A DNA stretch of 52,516 bases from Actinomycetota bacterium (GTDB lineage: Bacteria > Actinomycetota > Aquicultoria > Aquicultorales > Aquicultoraceae). The notes beneath the pieces were generated by a model, which had not been told where the DNA came from, searched no databases, and was given only the letters and a program-made list of their open reading frames with translations. Each line of letters starts with the position of its first letter. Positions within the stretch are counted from its first letter, which is position 1. The DNA lies in NCBI GenBank assembly GCA_030018005.1, contig JASEGT010000006.1, positions 1-52,516 on the forward strand, given 5' to 3'. Positions 25,247 to 33,531 of the stretch are shown piece by piece. Both the position numbers and the translations under genes were made by a program.

Positions 25247-26314
25247 CTAACTGGCATCTCTAAGGTAATCGGCGATGCCTTTTGCCATCCCGTCGGCGAG
25301 CTTAGCTTGGTAGTCGGGGTCGTTTAGGAGCGCGTCTTCTTTGGGATTGCTCATAAAGCCCGTCTCGACGAGGATAACCGGGACTTTCGACCAGTTAAAT
25401 CCGCTGATGTCTTTTCGGGCCACGGTACCGTTATCCTTAGCCCAGGTCGTCTTGACGACACTTCGCTGCACGACCCGCGCCGCTTTTAAGCTCTCGGCGC
25501 AGACATGGTCGGCACAGCTCTCTTGCGCTGGATAGAGCGTCGATATCCCGTGTACTTCGGGGTCGCCTGCCCCATCCGCGTGGATTCTGACGAAGAGGTC
25601 GGCTTTGTTGCGGTTCGCGACTTCGGCGCGCTGGCTATTGCTTATATCCACATCATGGGTCTCTCTGGTCATGATGACCTTGACCCCGTAAGATTCAAGC
25701 CGGGTTTTCAACTTTTCGGCTACCGCCAAGGTAATCTTGTATTCGGGAGTCTTGGAGTCGATGCCCGAGGTGCCGGTCTGCACCTTGGCTTTGGTCGTAG
25801 TCGATCCGGGGCCGATAGGCTCGCGCTCCAGATTGGCTTTTCGTTGATGGCCGGGATCGATGACCACAACCTTTCCTTCCATTTTATTTGCGGGCTGAAT
25901 CGGCGGTGTCGGAAGCGGTTTGACGTCTTCGGCAAAGGCAACGCCATCGTACTCGTTGCCGTTCTCAGCATAACTCGCGCCGCCGCTCACTTTGACCGTG
26001 ATTTTGGCGCCCTTCTCGACAGGATGTCCGGGAAGTGGTTTTTGTGTCACTATATGGTTCTTAGGATAGACCTTGCTCTCCACCCACCGGTCGATTTCAA
26101 TTCTTAGACCTTCTTCCTCGGCAGTTTTTTTCGCTTTCACGAGGGCGCGCCCAACAAACGCTGGGGTATCTAACGTATTCGATGTTGCGGGCGCGTTTCT
26201 TGATTGGAAGTAGGCGTATGCCGTGAAGGATACCGTGGCGAGGATTAGTGTCGCTATCCCCAAAATCGCAAACATTTTGAACTTGTAGTTTTTAGATGAA
26301 AACAAACCGTCCAT
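25247..26314 (-). CDS. N-acetylmuramoyl-L-alanine amidase with PASTA domain
   Basis: The product is a membrane-anchored cell-wall hydrolase. An N-terminal membrane segment (FAILGIATLILATVSFTAYAY) is followed by a PASTA domain (about 50-120, with FVGRALVKAKKTAEEEGLRI and SKVYPKNHIVTQKPLPGHPV) and an amidase_3 catalytic domain with VVVIDPGHQ, VKVIMTRETHD, FVRIHADGAG and ILVETGFMSN, carrying the zinc ligands His/Glu/His and the catalytic Glu. ATG 26314 has GGAAGG 11 bases upstream; ATG 26323 is nearly as good. PASTA domains bind muropeptides, so this may be targeted to new wall. It is a single gene. Confidence 0.92.
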   Translation of the reverse strand: MDGLFSSKNYKFKMFAILGIATLILATVSFTAYAYFQSRNAPATSNTLDTPAFVGRALVKAKKTAEEEGLRIEIDRWVESKVYPKNHIVTQKPLPGHPVEKGAKITVKVSGGASYAENGNEYDGVAFAEDVKPLPTPPIQPANKMEGKVVVIDPGHQRKANLEREPIGPGSTTTKAKVQTGTSGIDSKTPEYKITLAVAEKLKTRLESYGVKVIMTRETHDVDISNSQRAEVANRNKADLFVRIHADGAGDPEVHGISTLYPAQESCADHVCAESLKAARVVQRSVVKTTWAKDNGTVARKDISGFNWSKVPVILVETGFMSNPKEDALLNDPDYQAKLADGMAKGIADYLRDAS

Positions 26315-26612
26315 TACTTCCATATCCTTCCAGCTCAAAGCTGATAATAATCCTATTATCGGCACGAACCAGGTCTTTTCTACACTATTTATCAGGAATT
26401 TCTCTTCTTTGATATTAGAACGGGCGGCGGCGGCGTGCAAGGGCGACCGGAATCTTTCCTAGCAAGCGGTGGGTATAATATGCTGCACAAACATCGTATA
26501 TCGCTAATCATTAAACCGCTTGCTCTGTCGTTAGCCTGCGTATTGTATTTTGACGCTAATCCGGGGACGGCCGTGCCCCTGCGATGCCCCCTTAAGCGCA
26601 AGGGCGATGTGA

Positions 26613-26640
26613 TTGACAGGTTACCGTGAAATGATATAAT
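26613..26640 (+). promoter_or_regulatory. Promoter of tRNA-Leu
   Basis: TTGACA (26613-26618), 16-base spacer and TATAAT (26635-26640), also with an extended -10 TGA, about 48 bases before the tRNA. The 26441-26612 stretch upstream holds no feature I can support. Confidence 0.85.
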
Positions 26641-26687
26641 TACTTCTGCATCGACGTGGCTGTTGAGCCTTGAGTTTGGTGCGATTA

Positions 26688-26771
26688 GTCCGAGTGGCGG
26701 AAATGGTAGACGCGCTAGGTTGAGGGCCTAGTGGTAGCAATACCGTGCTGGTTCAAGTCCAGTCTCGGACA
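26688..26771 (+). tRNA. tRNA-Leu(GAG)
   Basis: An 84-base type II cloverleaf with a long variable arm: acceptor GTCCGAG/CTCGGAC, anticodon stem CTAGG/CCTAG and loop TTGAGGG (anticodon GAG), T-arm CTGG-TTCAAGT-CCAG. CCA is not encoded. Confidence 0.95.
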
Positions 26772-26776
26772 CTCGA

Positions 26777-26806
26777 AAACCCGCGAGACGATTTGCGGGT
26801 TTTTTT
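26777..26806 (+). terminator. Rho-independent terminator of tRNA-Leu
   Basis: AAACCCGC (26777-26784) pairs with GCGGGTTT (26795-26802), followed by a T-run to 26806. Confidence 0.88.
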
Positions 26807-26913
26807 GTTTTCCCCCGGCCGCCGATTTACAAGACGAGCGTGCAACTGCAAATTGCCAATAATCCCTGGTAAGCGTAGACTATATATGCAGGCGTTTATT
26901 AGGTAGGAGTATT

Positions 26914-27810
26914 ATGAAGAGCGAAAGCAAGCAGGAACGGATATCGGTCGGCGAGCATATCGCGGTCCGCTGTGAGGCGTGCGGATACCGCCAAAACCTC
27001 AAAGCGTCCGACATCGAAGACCCGTCGAAGATAATCTGTACCGGAAAAGACTGCGATGTCTCTTTCAGCGCGAAAGAAGGCATCAAGCGCGCCATCGCGT
27101 CAGACAACGACTATATGGCGTGGTGCTTTATTAGCGACACGATGATATACGGCAAGGAAGAGCTATCTATCGGCACCGCCAAGTCTGTAACGCTGGAGGC
27201 ACCTGTAAGCGCGGTTAAGAAAGTCTTTCTCTACCAGGACGAGGGAAAGCCCCATGACGACTCCATATATTTGGTCCATAAATTCAGCCTTCCGGATAAG
27301 CTCGTAATCATCAGCTCGTCCTCGGAGGAGATGCTTGGTCAGAAGGTTGAGATAAACTGGACGGTCTACGCTAATATCGCGGAAGAATCGACCCAACCCT
27401 GGCGTGACTACCTTAGAAAAGCAAAGGAAAGCCTCATCAACGAGGACTATCCAGACGCGATAATCGAGGCCGAAATCGCGGTCGAAGTCACTCTCGAGGC
27501 TATCGTATGGGAGTTGCTGATAAAGCGGAAGAAGCTCGAAGAGGATGTGACCGACTGGATTCTCAATCACATGAAAGGTGTGAGCGACCGGTCGAAACAC
27601 GTCATGGAGCTGGCTATCGGCAAGAAAATCAGTGAAATCAATCCGACGGTCTACAAGGCCTGGGTAAACAGTGTTGCCAAGAAGCGCAATCTAATCGTCC
27701 ACCAGGGCTACGCCGCGTCTAAAGAAGAAGCTCTTGAGGCTATCGGCGCCGCTTTTGAGATAATCTGGCTGATGCTGGAGCTCGTCAACAGAAAGCCGAT
27801 TAGGATTTAA
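26914..27810 (+). CDS. Zinc-ribbon protein with HEPN-like C-terminal domain
   Basis: The 298-residue protein has an N-terminal zinc ribbon (Cys20-x2-Cys23 and Cys42-x4-Cys47), a middle beta-rich region of no recognised family, and a helical C-terminal half (about 165-295) ending in KKRNLIVHQGY: Arg258-x4-His263, the Rx4-6H motif that marks catalytic HEPN ribonuclease domains. I do not recognise a named family. HEPN proteins act as toxins or defence RNases, but some are non-catalytic. It is a stand-alone gene beside tRNA-Leu with no visible antitoxin partner. ATG 26914 follows TAGGAG. Confidence 0.7.
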   Translation: MKSESKQERISVGEHIAVRCEACGYRQNLKASDIEDPSKIICTGKDCDVSFSAKEGIKRAIASDNDYMAWCFISDTMIYGKEELSIGTAKSVTLEAPVSAVKKVFLYQDEGKPHDDSIYLVHKFSLPDKLVIISSSSEEMLGQKVEINWTVYANIAEESTQPWRDYLRKAKESLINEDYPDAIIEAEIAVEVTLEAIVWELLIKRKKLEEDVTDWILNHMKGVSDRSKHVMELAIGKKISEINPTVYKAWVNSVAKKRNLIVHQGYAASKEEALEAIGAAFEIIWLMLELVNRKPIRI

Positions 27811-27868
27811 GCGCTAGCGCTCGTATCGGCATCGGGCTCAAGATAGATTCCGGGGCTTAGCTTCCAGG

Positions 27869-28597
27869 TTAAGGCCTGCAGATGCCGCAAGGAGAATAGC
27901 CTGCCCTCACCGCCTCGTCCCTGCTCGCAAGCAGCACCTGATTGTGGGGCGCGGGAAGCGACCGGCACGACGGGAGATGAAATACCCTGCTGTTCCTGTT
28001 GCCGATGTAGGCGCCGAGCGATTGACTTTGTGGTTTTTTAAGGGTGGTTTCGGGCGGGGCGCGCCCGGTATCGTCCGACCACAGGCCGACTCCTTTTTCT
28101 CGCGCTTCAGCCGCCAACTTCACGAAAAAATCGGCGTACGCGACATCGGGCGGATAGGTCGCGGCTGCGGCATATCCTTGGCGAACCAGTTCCGCATTAA
28201 TAAAAGTCTCGCCGACATAGACGTAACGAAGGAGCCGCCCATATCTGTCGGTCTCACTGATATCTTTGACAAGACTTACTTCTTTGCCGTCGACCAGCCT
28301 GGCATTCGCTCGTGTCGCCTCGGTGTAGAGGTCTTCGGAGCGCTCCGGCGTGTCTATCCCGATATAGCGAACCTTTCGAACCTGCCCATCGGTAAGCCTG
28401 ACTTCAATCGTATCGCCGTCGATGATGCGGACAACCTTGCCGGTGCGGGGAGTTTCATAATCATTCGCCTTTGATTTGGTGCTCAAATTGCTGTCGCTCA
28501 CCGAACAACCGGCCGCCACAGCGACAAACAAAATTATAAGAATGTGTAAAGTGATGCTCAAAAGCAACCTCATTAGATTACCCGTTCGATTATTCAC
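27869..28597 (-). CDS. Staphylococcal-nuclease-like lipoprotein with C-terminal Ada-type zinc domain
   Basis: An N-terminal lipoprotein signal (ILFVAVAAGC) precedes a staphylococcal nuclease domain with GKVVRIIDGDTIEVRL, RYIGIDTPE, ATRANARLVDGKEVSLVKD and DRYGRLLRYVYV, so the usual Asp, Arg and Glu catalytic positions are present. The C-terminal 45 residues (YIGNRNSRVFHLPSCRSL then SPCGICRP) form the Ada-like metal-binding domain often attached to secreted nucleases and lipoproteins. It is probably anchored outside the membrane and degrades extracellular nucleic acid. GTG 28597 has GAGGG upstream; ATG 28573 is an alternative. Confidence 0.88.
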   Translation of the reverse strand: MNNRTGNLMRLLLSITLHILIILFVAVAAGCSVSDSNLSTKSKANDYETPRTGKVVRIIDGDTIEVRLTDGQVRKVRYIGIDTPERSEDLYTEATRANARLVDGKEVSLVKDISETDRYGRLLRYVYVGETFINAELVRQGYAAAATYPPDVAYADFFVKLAAEAREKGVGLWSDDTGRAPPETTLKKPQSQSLGAYIGNRNSRVFHLPSCRSLPAPHNQVLLASRDEAVRAGYSPCGICRP

Positions 28598-28841
28598 CGT
28601 GCCCTCTTGACTAACATAGATTCTACCACGTGGCGGTTGGCCAGGTTTGGATGTCTTTAGTTGCCGGCGCACCGGACTGGATTGTTCGGCGCCGGGCGTG
28701 TATTATCAATCGGGTAGACTCCACTTCATTATTCGAAACATTTCGAAATCTTGCTGTCCGGTTTGTTTTTCATTTGCTCATGGAGTAGAATTTAAGGTAG
28801 ATTAGTGTTGTTAAATCCTGGCATGTTATGGTAAAGCGCTC

Positions 28842-29288
28842 ATGAAGTTGTGTAAGGAAATCGAGCCGCAAATCGCTGAACTACTCGAAAGAATGGCGCA
28901 GAGCCTCGGCACCGACGCGGCAGGTTTTGCAGTCGTCAATGGTGACGAATCAATTGGCTACTGTGCTCTCTACAATATAGCCGACCACATGGGAAAACTC
29001 TCTGTGTCAAAGGGCATAGACGTTTTAGGTATGGTGCTGGCAACGCAAAAAACTACTGTTATCGACGACTACGCGTCGTTCCCTAAAGCGATATCCGCGT
29101 GGATTCAGGTAGGGGCCAGATCTGTGGCGAGTGCGCCTGTTCTGGTAAACGGTAATCTGGTTGGAGCGATGACAGCCCTGAGCATCGATAAGGCGCGAAG
29201 CTTTTCGCAAACCGATGTCGAGACAATAGAAGCGTTTGCCGGGCGCGCCGCCTCGCTGCTTGAAGTAGCTATGTCACGCCAAACCTAG
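28842..29288 (+). CDS. Stand-alone GAF-domain protein
   Basis: This 148-residue protein is a single GAF sensory domain, with KTTVIDDYASFPKAISAWIQ and a C-terminal DVETIEAFAGRAASLLEVA helix. Its core resembles the second GAF of the phosphatase on the other strand (INDYRSYPGAIDEFVQAGL). It ends two bases before the convergent phosphatase stop. Probable ligand-sensing partner; the ligand is unknown. The ribosome site is weak. Confidence 0.78.
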   Translation: MKLCKEIEPQIAELLERMAQSLGTDAAGFAVVNGDESIGYCALYNIADHMGKLSVSKGIDVLGMVLATQKTTVIDDYASFPKAISAWIQVGARSVASAPVLVNGNLVGAMTALSIDKARSFSQTDVETIEAFAGRAASLLEVAMSRQT

Positions 29289-29289
29289 T

Positions 29290-31629
29290 TCAGCCAATCT
29301 CTCCCGCATCGTCGATTGCAAGCTTTAAGGTCACAATCGCCAGGTCGTCCTCGAGACGGCTCCCGGTGAAGTCCTTCGCTATATTTACCATCTCTGAAGC
29401 GAGTTCCTGCGGGTCCTTACCCGGCATTATCTGGTTCAGGCGGTCGAGCATGGACTCATCCCCGAGAATCATGCGGTCACATTTAGCCTCTATCAACCCG
29501 TCGGTGTAGAGAATCAGCACATCACCATTGAAAAGCTTAATCTCGTTTTGCTCATAGACGATGTCGGGTAAAATTCCGAGCGGCAGGTTGCTTTCAGACT
29601 CGCAGGGTCGGCAACATTGATCGCGACCGATAATCGCCTCCGGGTGGCCGGCTCGCGATTTGAAAAGCTTGCGCTCCTTTAAGTCGATTACAGCGAAGGT
29701 CATGGTGACGAATTGACTATAGCGAAGCTGCTCACAGATGACCTTGTTGGCCTCGGTTAAGACGGCGGCGGGCTCCAACCCGGTGTAAGCGAACGCTCTG
29801 ATGGTACTTTTTACCATTGAGGTAATGGTCGCCGCTTCGAGGCCCTTCCCGGAAACATCCCCGATTAGAACCCCGATTCGTCCGGCTCCGAGTTCAAATA
29901 GATCGTAGAAGTCCCCGCCCACTTTTGCCGCCTCGGCGGCCGACTCGTATGCTATGCCAACTTCAACCCCTGGAAGATGCGTCGGGACCGCTAAAATCGC
30001 TTGCTGCAGGGTCTCGGCTATTCTGTGCTGTCGTTCGTATGCCTCTGCCTTCTCGATGGCGACGGATACTTGTGCGCAAAGAGCCAGGAGAAGCTCTTCG
30101 TCCGTTTTTGTAAAGGACATGTCGCCGCTTTTGCCGGTGAGCATGACCTGTCCCATGAATTCGTTGTTCGAATCCAAGAGAGGTGCCCCGAGCAGACCGT
30201 CAAGCTCCATATGACCACTGGGTAGACCCCTGCTTCGCGGGTCGTTCGCGATATCATCCACGCGGATGGGGCGCTTGGTCTGATAAATCTCGCCGTAGAG
30301 TCCGCCGAGCGTGGCAATATCCAGTCCGGTTGCGATTATGGTGCCGAAATTGTCATCCTGCGTAGACCAGGTGATAACCGGACCTTCGTTGGCGCCGGTT
30401 CGCACCAGCAGAACGGTCGCAGCCGAACAGGCCAGCAAGAGCTGTGAGCTTCTAGCAAGCTGAACGGCCATATTTATAGGCCCCTTCTCTCGGGTGATGA
30501 TCTGTGAGGCCTCATTCAAGAATCTAAGCTGGTCTGCGTAAGCTTCGATTTGCTTCCTGGTACGAATCTGTTCGTTGTAGAGCATTGCGTTCTCGATAGC
30601 TATAGCAACGTGGCGTGCTACCAGCTCCAGCTGCTCGAATTCATCTACAGAGAAGCAACGCTCGCTATTGAAGCTTATCGCCGACAATGTAGCCAGCACC
30701 GTATTCTTAGAGACAACCGGCACCATTATGACACTCGATAATCCCGCTTGAACGAATTCATCGATAGCTCCGGGATAGCTCCGGTAATCGTTTATCAGAA
30801 CCTGCCGGGGGTTCTCGAAGACGCCCCTAGCCAGAGTTCCCCTCGCTTTCAAGAGCCCGGCCGTACCCAATGGCATGTTGTAGAAATACACGGAGTCCGA
30901 GGTAGTATCCATCTTGTCGGCAATGTTGACGACGGCGGCATCGGCATCGAGAATCTCCGCCGCATATCTGACGACTTTGTCGATGATAGCGGTAATATCG
31001 AGGTCGCTTACGAGATCCATACCTATCTCGTTGAGGACTCGCAGGCTTTTTATTCCGCTCCGCAATTCGCGCTCTGAGCTTAACTTATACTCAAACAACA
31101 CAGAGCGTTCGAAAGCTGCCGAAGCAAGCTCGACGAATGTCTCGACTATGTCTAACGGAAACTCCTTGAAGTCTTTATCGAAAAACGTGTCTGAAGAGAA
31201 CCCGAGTACGCCTAGGCTGTTGCGGCCCGCGATTAATGGATACATGGCAATCGCCGGTGAATTAGAGCTGATTGATTTCTTGTAGAACATCGAAGCCGGA
31301 TGAGAGGCCGGAGAGGAGATGATTTCGGGCTGTTGTGATGCGAAGACTTTGCCGGCGATACCGACGCCGACGCGAATCGAACAATCCTCGAATAAATGCT
31401 TTTCAGGACCCCAGTAGCGGCGCATCTTAAGCTTTTCATCGCGATAGTCATGGATGAGTATCCAGACGGCTCCAGCGTCGAATATCCGTTTGACCTCTTC
31501 GATAACGATGGTTTCGACTTCTTCGAAGTGGTGAGCGGCGCTCAGCCTACAGGCCGCTTCGACTAGGGAAGTTAGTGCTCTCATATAGGCTTTATCGATC
31601 GGCTCGAAGACGTCCTTCTTGATTAACAC
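29290..31629 (-). CDS. SpoIIE-type PP2C phosphatase with three GAF domains
   Basis: The 779-residue protein has GAF domains at about 15-170, 200-350 and 380-540 and a C-terminal SpoIIE/RsbU phosphatase (about 555-775) with VGGDFYDLFELG, IGVLIGDVSGKGLEAA, LYTDGLIEA and EDDLAIVTLKL, giving the metal-binding Asp residues. Such enzymes dephosphorylate anti-sigma-factor antagonists in partner-switching stress signalling. No cognate anti-sigma or antagonist gene is in view. The start is GTG 31629. No membrane segment was seen, so it is probably cytoplasmic. Confidence 0.9.
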   Translation of the reverse strand: MLIKKDVFEPIDKAYMRALTSLVEAACRLSAAHHFEEVETIVIEEVKRIFDAGAVWILIHDYRDEKLKMRRYWGPEKHLFEDCSIRVGVGIAGKVFASQQPEIISSPASHPASMFYKKSISSNSPAIAMYPLIAGRNSLGVLGFSSDTFFDKDFKEFPLDIVETFVELASAAFERSVLFEYKLSSERELRSGIKSLRVLNEIGMDLVSDLDITAIIDKVVRYAAEILDADAAVVNIADKMDTTSDSVYFYNMPLGTAGLLKARGTLARGVFENPRQVLINDYRSYPGAIDEFVQAGLSSVIMVPVVSKNTVLATLSAISFNSERCFSVDEFEQLELVARHVAIAIENAMLYNEQIRTRKQIEAYADQLRFLNEASQIITREKGPINMAVQLARSSQLLLACSAATVLLVRTGANEGPVITWSTQDDNFGTIIATGLDIATLGGLYGEIYQTKRPIRVDDIANDPRSRGLPSGHMELDGLLGAPLLDSNNEFMGQVMLTGKSGDMSFTKTDEELLLALCAQVSVAIEKAEAYERQHRIAETLQQAILAVPTHLPGVEVGIAYESAAEAAKVGGDFYDLFELGAGRIGVLIGDVSGKGLEAATITSMVKSTIRAFAYTGLEPAAVLTEANKVICEQLRYSQFVTMTFAVIDLKERKLFKSRAGHPEAIIGRDQCCRPCESESNLPLGILPDIVYEQNEIKLFNGDVLILYTDGLIEAKCDRMILGDESMLDRLNQIMPGKDPQELASEMVNIAKDFTGSRLEDDLAIVTLKLAIDDAGEIG

Positions 31630-31884
31630 GATACACTCGCCTTATCAGCTCTAAGAACTCACTCTTGCGCCATTCGGTAGAAGCGATCATTATCATTGGT
31701 CCCGTTGCGGGCACTGCAAAACCAGTCGTATTGCCCATCGGCCAAGTTGGGAATGTTTACTTTGAAGACAGATTTGGACTCAGCTCTATATTAAGGAACA
31801 CGAGCCACCATATGTTTATAGTTGCTATAGGTGTATGCCCGGCTCATCTATTCAAAACATGCAGTCTTTAATAATATAGCACAA

Positions 31885-31911
31885 GTGTTATAGTTTTAAT
31901 TACTATAACAC
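31885..31911. repeat. AT-rich inverted repeat upstream of the GAF-SpoIIE gene
   Basis: GTGTTATAGT (31885-31894) and ACTATAACAC (31902-31911) form a perfect 10-bp inverted repeat around 7 bases, within two overlapping CACAAG(T/C)GTTA direct repeats. It looks like an operator. In the rest of 31630-32051 I see only a short GC hairpin at 31987-32004 and no gene. Confidence 0.5.
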
Positions 31912-32051
31912 AAGCGTTAAGTGGAGCTAAGGGCTTCCGCTAAGGATGCCATGAAATTTCGCTCCGAGTATCGGGGCGAGAATTATCCCGGCGGTGTCGC
32001 CGGGGAGTGCTTTCGGGATTTCAGATATAAACCCAGAACTTTGCCAAACAG

Positions 32052-32891
32052 CTACGGCTTTTGGGAGAGCGTCGTTGCGTCGAGCATTTCGTGGTTTGGG
32101 GTTATGAAGCGCCGGATGACCTCCTCGACGCCTTTGCTGATAGGAGCTTCGGTTATATAATCAGCAACCACTTTCAGCTCGTCGGTCGCGTTGGCCACGG
32201 CTACCCCGAGACCGGCGTACTCGACCATCTCGAGGTCGTTGATGTTGTCACCGATAGCGATTACCTCTTCCCTCTCGATGCCGAGGTGCTCGGCCAATTG
32301 CGCGAGAGCCAATCCCTTCGTCGCTTGAGGATGGAGCACATCCAAGAACCAATCGGCCGAATTGGTTATCCTCACCTGCGAATCGAGCTTGCTCTTGAGT
32401 GTTTGCGTCAGTAATTGCGCTCTACCCACGGGAACCATGAACACCAGCATCGTCGGGTCTTCATCTAACATATCCTGCACGTCAGCGACCTGATGTATCT
32501 CAACTCCGAGCAAATCGGCATACCTGTCGGTCCAATCGTGGGCGGTGTCGGTAAAGACGTCCTCGCCAAGGAACGCATAGCGCAAGACAGGCTCGTCTCC
32601 CAATAGGCGCAACGCCTCTTTTGCCGGCTCCGCCGGGACTTTGAACTCGCGATAGACCTCATCTGAATAGATGCTCCGCATAATCGCGCCGTTGTAGGTG
32701 ATAACCGGGGTGTCCACGCCCAGCTCATCCGCATAACGCAACGCGCCGCGAGACATCCTGCCGGTGGCAATGGTAAATCTCACGCCATACTCGCTGACCT
32801 CGCGAATCATCTCTACCGTATTGCGATTTAGGATTTTATCGTCGTCAAGCATGGTGCCGTCTAAATCCAACGCGACTAGCTTGTAAGCCAA
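32052..32891 (-). CDS. Cof-type HAD-IIB family hydrolase
   Basis: This 279-residue phosphatase shows the HAD motifs: VALDLDGTMLDDD (catalytic Asp), TIATGRMSRGA (motif II Thr), Lys in ATKGLALAQLAEHLG (motif III) and AIGDNINDLEMVEYAGLGVAVANA (motif IV). The Cof-type cap lies in between, about 85-185. Such enzymes act on small sugar or cofactor phosphates; the substrate is not evident. The start is TTG 32891 with AAAGGA upstream. Confidence 0.92.
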   Translation of the reverse strand: MAYKLVALDLDGTMLDDDKILNRNTVEMIREVSEYGVRFTIATGRMSRGALRYADELGVDTPVITYNGAIMRSIYSDEVYREFKVPAEPAKEALRLLGDEPVLRYAFLGEDVFTDTAHDWTDRYADLLGVEIHQVADVQDMLDEDPTMLVFMVPVGRAQLLTQTLKSKLDSQVRITNSADWFLDVLHPQATKGLALAQLAEHLGIEREEVIAIGDNINDLEMVEYAGLGVAVANATDELKVVADYITEAPISKGVEEVIRRFITPNHEMLDATTLSQKP

Positions 32892-32954
32892 ACCGGTTGT
32901 CCTTTCTTTATGTGTATGTATGCCGAGCTCTGCTCACAAACCCGTCGGCCAGCC

Positions 32955-33281
32955 TCATCTTAGAAACTTCTTGGCCAGCCCGATTACGCCCTCGTTCAAG
33001 AAAAGATTGAGCATCTCGCGTTTTCTGGAGGCATCGTAGGCGGCGCGCTTATCGTCGTCTTTAAGCACCTCGTAGGCGTCGCGAATCTCCATCCACCTGC
33101 GCTCGGCATCTTGCTTTTGCCCGGGAGGCACTTTATCCGGGTGCTTCTTCTGGGACAAAGCTTTAAAGGCTTTCTCGATTACCTCTTTAGACGCTGCTGG
33201 GTCTACCTCTAACATCCTATAATAATCCGGCAATTTGTTCCTACTTTGCACTTGAGACGCTGCCGGCGACAGCGAGAGCAT
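32955..33281 (-). CDS. Small J-domain (DnaJ-like) protein
   Basis: The 108-residue protein is essentially one J domain: DYYRMLEVDPAASKEVIEKA, the HPDK motif in KKHPDKVPPGQ, and DAYEVLKDDDKRAAYD, followed by a short C-terminal tail. It should stimulate an Hsp70. A TTG at 33233 with TAGGA upstream would start right at the J domain and is a serious alternative. It runs divergently from the small membrane protein at 33397. Confidence 0.85.
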   Translation of the reverse strand: MLSLSPAASQVQSRNKLPDYYRMLEVDPAASKEVIEKAFKALSQKKHPDKVPPGQKQDAERRWMEIRDAYEVLKDDDKRAAYDASRKREMLNLFLNEGVIGLAKKFLR

Positions 33282-33396
33282 TTCAACATCCCGACCAGTA
33301 CACTATACCAAAAATAAAACAATCCTGTATAATGTAGAGAGCCGCAGACATCGAATCGAGCACGGTTTTAAACATTAGCGACACAGGGTGGATGAA

Positions 33397-33522
33397 ATGC
33401 GCATAGTTGAAGGTCTTAGAAGCTTTATAAAAAAAGAAGACCCCATTGTTTGGAAGAGCCTGCTGATAGCATCGGCACTGACGCTCATCTTCTATATCTT
33501 CGTACTCGTCTACACGAGATAA
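33397..33522 (+). CDS. Small single-span membrane protein (41 residues)
   Basis: ATG 33397 follows AGGGTGG and opens a 41-codon frame. The product starts MRIVEGLRSFIKKEDPIVWK, a basic amphipathic stretch, then one hydrophobic helix (SLLIASALTLIFYIFVLVY) and a terminal TR. The codon choice, ribosome site and a TATAAT at 33328-33333 about 60 bases upstream support a real gene. Its function is unknown. It ends 9 bases before the convergent trxB stop. Confidence 0.6.
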   Translation: MRIVEGLRSFIKKEDPIVWKSLLIASALTLIFYIFVLVYTR

Positions 33523-33531
33523 CGACCGGAC

